33,282 nt of DNA from JACMJP01 sp046160675 (GTDB taxonomy: Bacteria; Bacteroidota; Bacteroidia; Chitinophagales; BACL12), in assembly GCA_046160675.1 (NCBI GenBank), contig JBJXHH010000110.1:1-33282 (forward strand), in the 5' to 3' direction. Below, in pieces: positions 31,655-33,282 of the stretch. Made by a program: the position numbers and the translations under genes. The first letter of the stretch is position 1; every line of letters begins with the position of its first letter. The notes below the pieces were generated by a model that saw nothing but the letters and a program-made list of their open reading frames with translations, did no database searches and had not been told where the DNA came from.

Positions 31655-33282
31655 ATGAAGTTATTATTTAGCTATTTATCCCCACACCGGGGGCTTGTTT
31701 CCCTGGTACTCGTCCTGGCAACAATAAACACCGGGTTTTCTCTGTGTGATCCTATTCTATTCGGCAAGTTAGTAAACCTCGTAAATGAAAATGTAAATCA
31801 GCAATTTTCTTCCAACAGGTTTTTTTATTCATTTAGCTGGAGCCAGCCAGGTGTAATTTTTATTTTACTTCTCTCAATTTCTGTGGCGATGATAAGCCGT
31901 ATAGCAAAAAACTTTCAGGATTATTTTCTGAATGTAATCATTCAAAAGTTTGGTGCAAAGGTGTTTACTGATGGGCTACAACATGCTATGAAACTTCCCT
32001 ACCAGGAATTTGAAGATCAGCGCAGCGGGGAAACATTATCTGTTTTAACAAAAGTGAGAATAGATGTAGAAAAATTCATGAACATGTTCATCAATGTTCT
32101 TTTCGGAATACTTGTTGGGATTGTTTTTGTTTTTGTGTATGCAGCTTTGTTCATTCATTGGTATATCCCGGCAGTTTATATAATCGGGATCGTATTACTC
32201 ACAGTTATTTCAAACCTGCTGAGCAAAAAAGTAAAAAGAATACAGAAAATAATTGTCGGACAAACCACTTCCCTTGCCGGTGCTACAACAGAAAGCCTAC
32301 GCAATATCGAACTCGTGAAAAGTCTGGGATTAACAAACCAGGAAGTTAGCCGGCTTAACAAAAACACATACAAAATCCTAGGCTTGGAACTTACAAAAGT
32401 GAAGCGTATACGCAGTATCAGTTTTGTGCAGGGTACATTTGTAAACACTTTACGGCAGGTAATACTTTTCATACTTATGTGGCTTATTTTCAGAAATATG
32501 ATGGACGCAGGCCAGTTAGTTACTATGCAGATATTTTCCTTTTTTGTATTCGGTCCTCTGCAGGATATTGGAAATATCATTCTGAGTTACAGGGAGGCGG
32601 AAGCATCCCTAAATAATTTTCATAAACTGATGGAAAAGAAACCAGAACCTCAGCCTGAACATGCACAACATCTTGGCTATATACATTCACTCCAGTTTAA
32701 CAACGTTTCATTTCAACACAAAACTGCGCATATAAAAGCTATAGCGGGAATCAGTTTTAATGTAAAAACAGGCGAAACAATTGCGTTTGTCGGCCCCTCC
32801 GGCTCCGGGAAAAGTACTCTTATGAAATTGCTAGTGGGACTTTACAGACCGCAGGAGGGCAGCATTTTATACAATGGCCTTAATGAAAATGAAATTGATT
32901 TTAACGATCTTAGAAATCAAATTGGGTTTGTAACACAGGACACTCAACTTTTTTCAGGAACCATTCGGGAAAACTTGCATTTCGTAAAACCTAATGCAAC
33001 CGACGGGGAATTGCTGAAAGCTTTAAGCAGTGCGAGTTGCGATGGCCTTTTGGAAAGGGCTGAAAAAGGAATTGATACGATGATTGGAGAAGGAGGGTTA
33101 AAGTTAAGCGGGGGTGAGAAACAAAGATTAAGTATTGCCCGTGCATTACTTCGCCAACCCAATGTTTTATTGTTTGATGAAGCGACTTCTTCATTAGATT
33201 CTTTAACTGAAGAAGAGATCACAAACACAATAATTGACATATCTACTAGCAGGAAACAGATCACTATTCTCATCGCCCATCG
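31655..33282 (+). CDS. ABC exporter, fused membrane and ATPase domains, 3' end cut off
   Basis: Open from the ATG at 31655 to the window edge with no stop: 542 codons seen, the stop lies beyond. The first 320 residues form a type IV exporter membrane domain with hydrophobic segments (LVSLVLVLATINTGF, GVIFILLLSISVAMI, LFGILVGIVFVFVYAALF, VILFILMWLIF). The ATPase domain has Walker A GPSGSGKST near 379, Q-loop VTQDTQLF, signature LSGGEKQRLS near 483, Walker B VLLFDEATSSLD near 505, and the H-loop His in IAH at the edge. The substrate is unknown; MsbA-like lipid or drug/peptide exporters share this form. It is divergent from the PorE-like gene, with 174 bases between. Confidence 0.9.
   Translation, partial: MKLLFSYLSPHRGLVSLVLVLATINTGFSLCDPILFGKLVNLVNENVNQQFSSNRFFYSFSWSQPGVIFILLLSISVAMISRIAKNFQDYFLNVIIQKFGAKVFTDGLQHAMKLPYQEFEDQRSGETLSVLTKVRIDVEKFMNMFINVLFGILVGIVFVFVYAALFIHWYIPAVYIIGIVLLTVISNLLSKKVKRIQKIIVGQTTSLAGATTESLRNIELVKSLGLTNQEVSRLNKNTYKILGLELTKVKRIRSISFVQGTFVNTLRQVILFILMWLIFRNMMDAGQLVTMQIFSFFVFGPLQDIGNIILSYREAEASLNNFHKLMEKKPEPQPEHAQHLGYIHSLQFNNVSFQHKTAHIKAIAGISFNVKTGETIAFVGPSGSGKSTLMKLLVGLYRPQEGSILYNGLNENEIDFNDLRNQIGFVTQDTQLFSGTIRENLHFVKPNATDGELLKALSSASCDGLLERAEKGIDTMIGEGGLKLSGGEKQRLSIARALLRQPNVLLFDEATSSLDSLTEEEITNTIIDISTSRKQITILIAH

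Noticed and set aside
1..33282. CRISPR arrays, insertion sequences, prophage or toxin-antitoxin genes
   Set aside because: No repeat-spacer pattern, transposase, integrase or phage structural gene was seen. The tail-fibre-like motifs at 621-4704 belong to a common secreted Bacteroidota family and do not by themselves indicate a phage.

Overview
The window looks like chromosome of an AT-rich member of the Bacteroidota. The class is uncertain: Chitinophagales, Sphingobacteriales or a Crocinitomicaceae-like flavobacterium would all fit. The evidence is several secreted proteins with a C-terminal type IX secretion (T9SS) sorting domain, PKD-repeat surface proteins, DUF5683 next to parAB and dapB, a tig-clpP-clpX cluster, a PorE-like TPR/propeller/OmpA protein, and -7 promoter boxes close to TAnnTTTG. 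I see no transposase, integrase, phage, CRISPR array or plasmid replication gene.

Layout. Positions 1-8100 are a cell-surface region. A truncated secreted gene runs leftwards from 244. Across a 0.35 kb gap holding a 16-base A tract, an operon runs rightwards: three tandem paralogous secreted proteins (621-4704), each overlapping the next by ATGA, then a T9SS cargo (4713-6407), then a separate CARDB/PKD T9SS cargo (6515-8089). Positions 8165-11042 hold housekeeping and envelope genes: an MmcQ/YjbR protein, an RluA-type pseudouridine synthase, an outer-membrane barrel and an O-methyltransferase-like enzyme. Positions 11134-14592 are tRNA-Leu(UAG) followed by trigger factor, ClpP and ClpX, ending in a clear terminator. 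The three proteins work together in folding and degrading new proteins.

Positions 14631-18850 are mixed small genes: a small envelope protein, DoxX, a DUF6265-GNAT-Ogt overlapping operon, a minimal T9SS sorting-domain protein, an RlpA-like protein and a second GNAT. Positions 18915-25240 all run leftwards: metal-dependent hydrolase, parA, parB, DUF5683 protein, dapB, then a 750-residue three-PKD T9SS cargo with its own terminator. Positions 25462-27640 carry an FMN reductase and a solute-binding lipoprotein. Positions 27703-31480 run leftwards: the PorE-like protein, a JmjC/cupin-8 protein and a dienelactone-hydrolase-like protein. A truncated ABC exporter runs off the right edge.

The most unusual element is the three-paralogue module at 621-4704 with its T9SS partner. 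It resembles known Bacteroidota fibre-like proteins, but its function and export route are not evident from the sequence. I found nothing that I can firmly call a new defence or regulatory system. Two intrinsic terminators show that the starts of two genes (the RlpA-like protein and the second GNAT) lie downstream of the longest open frame.
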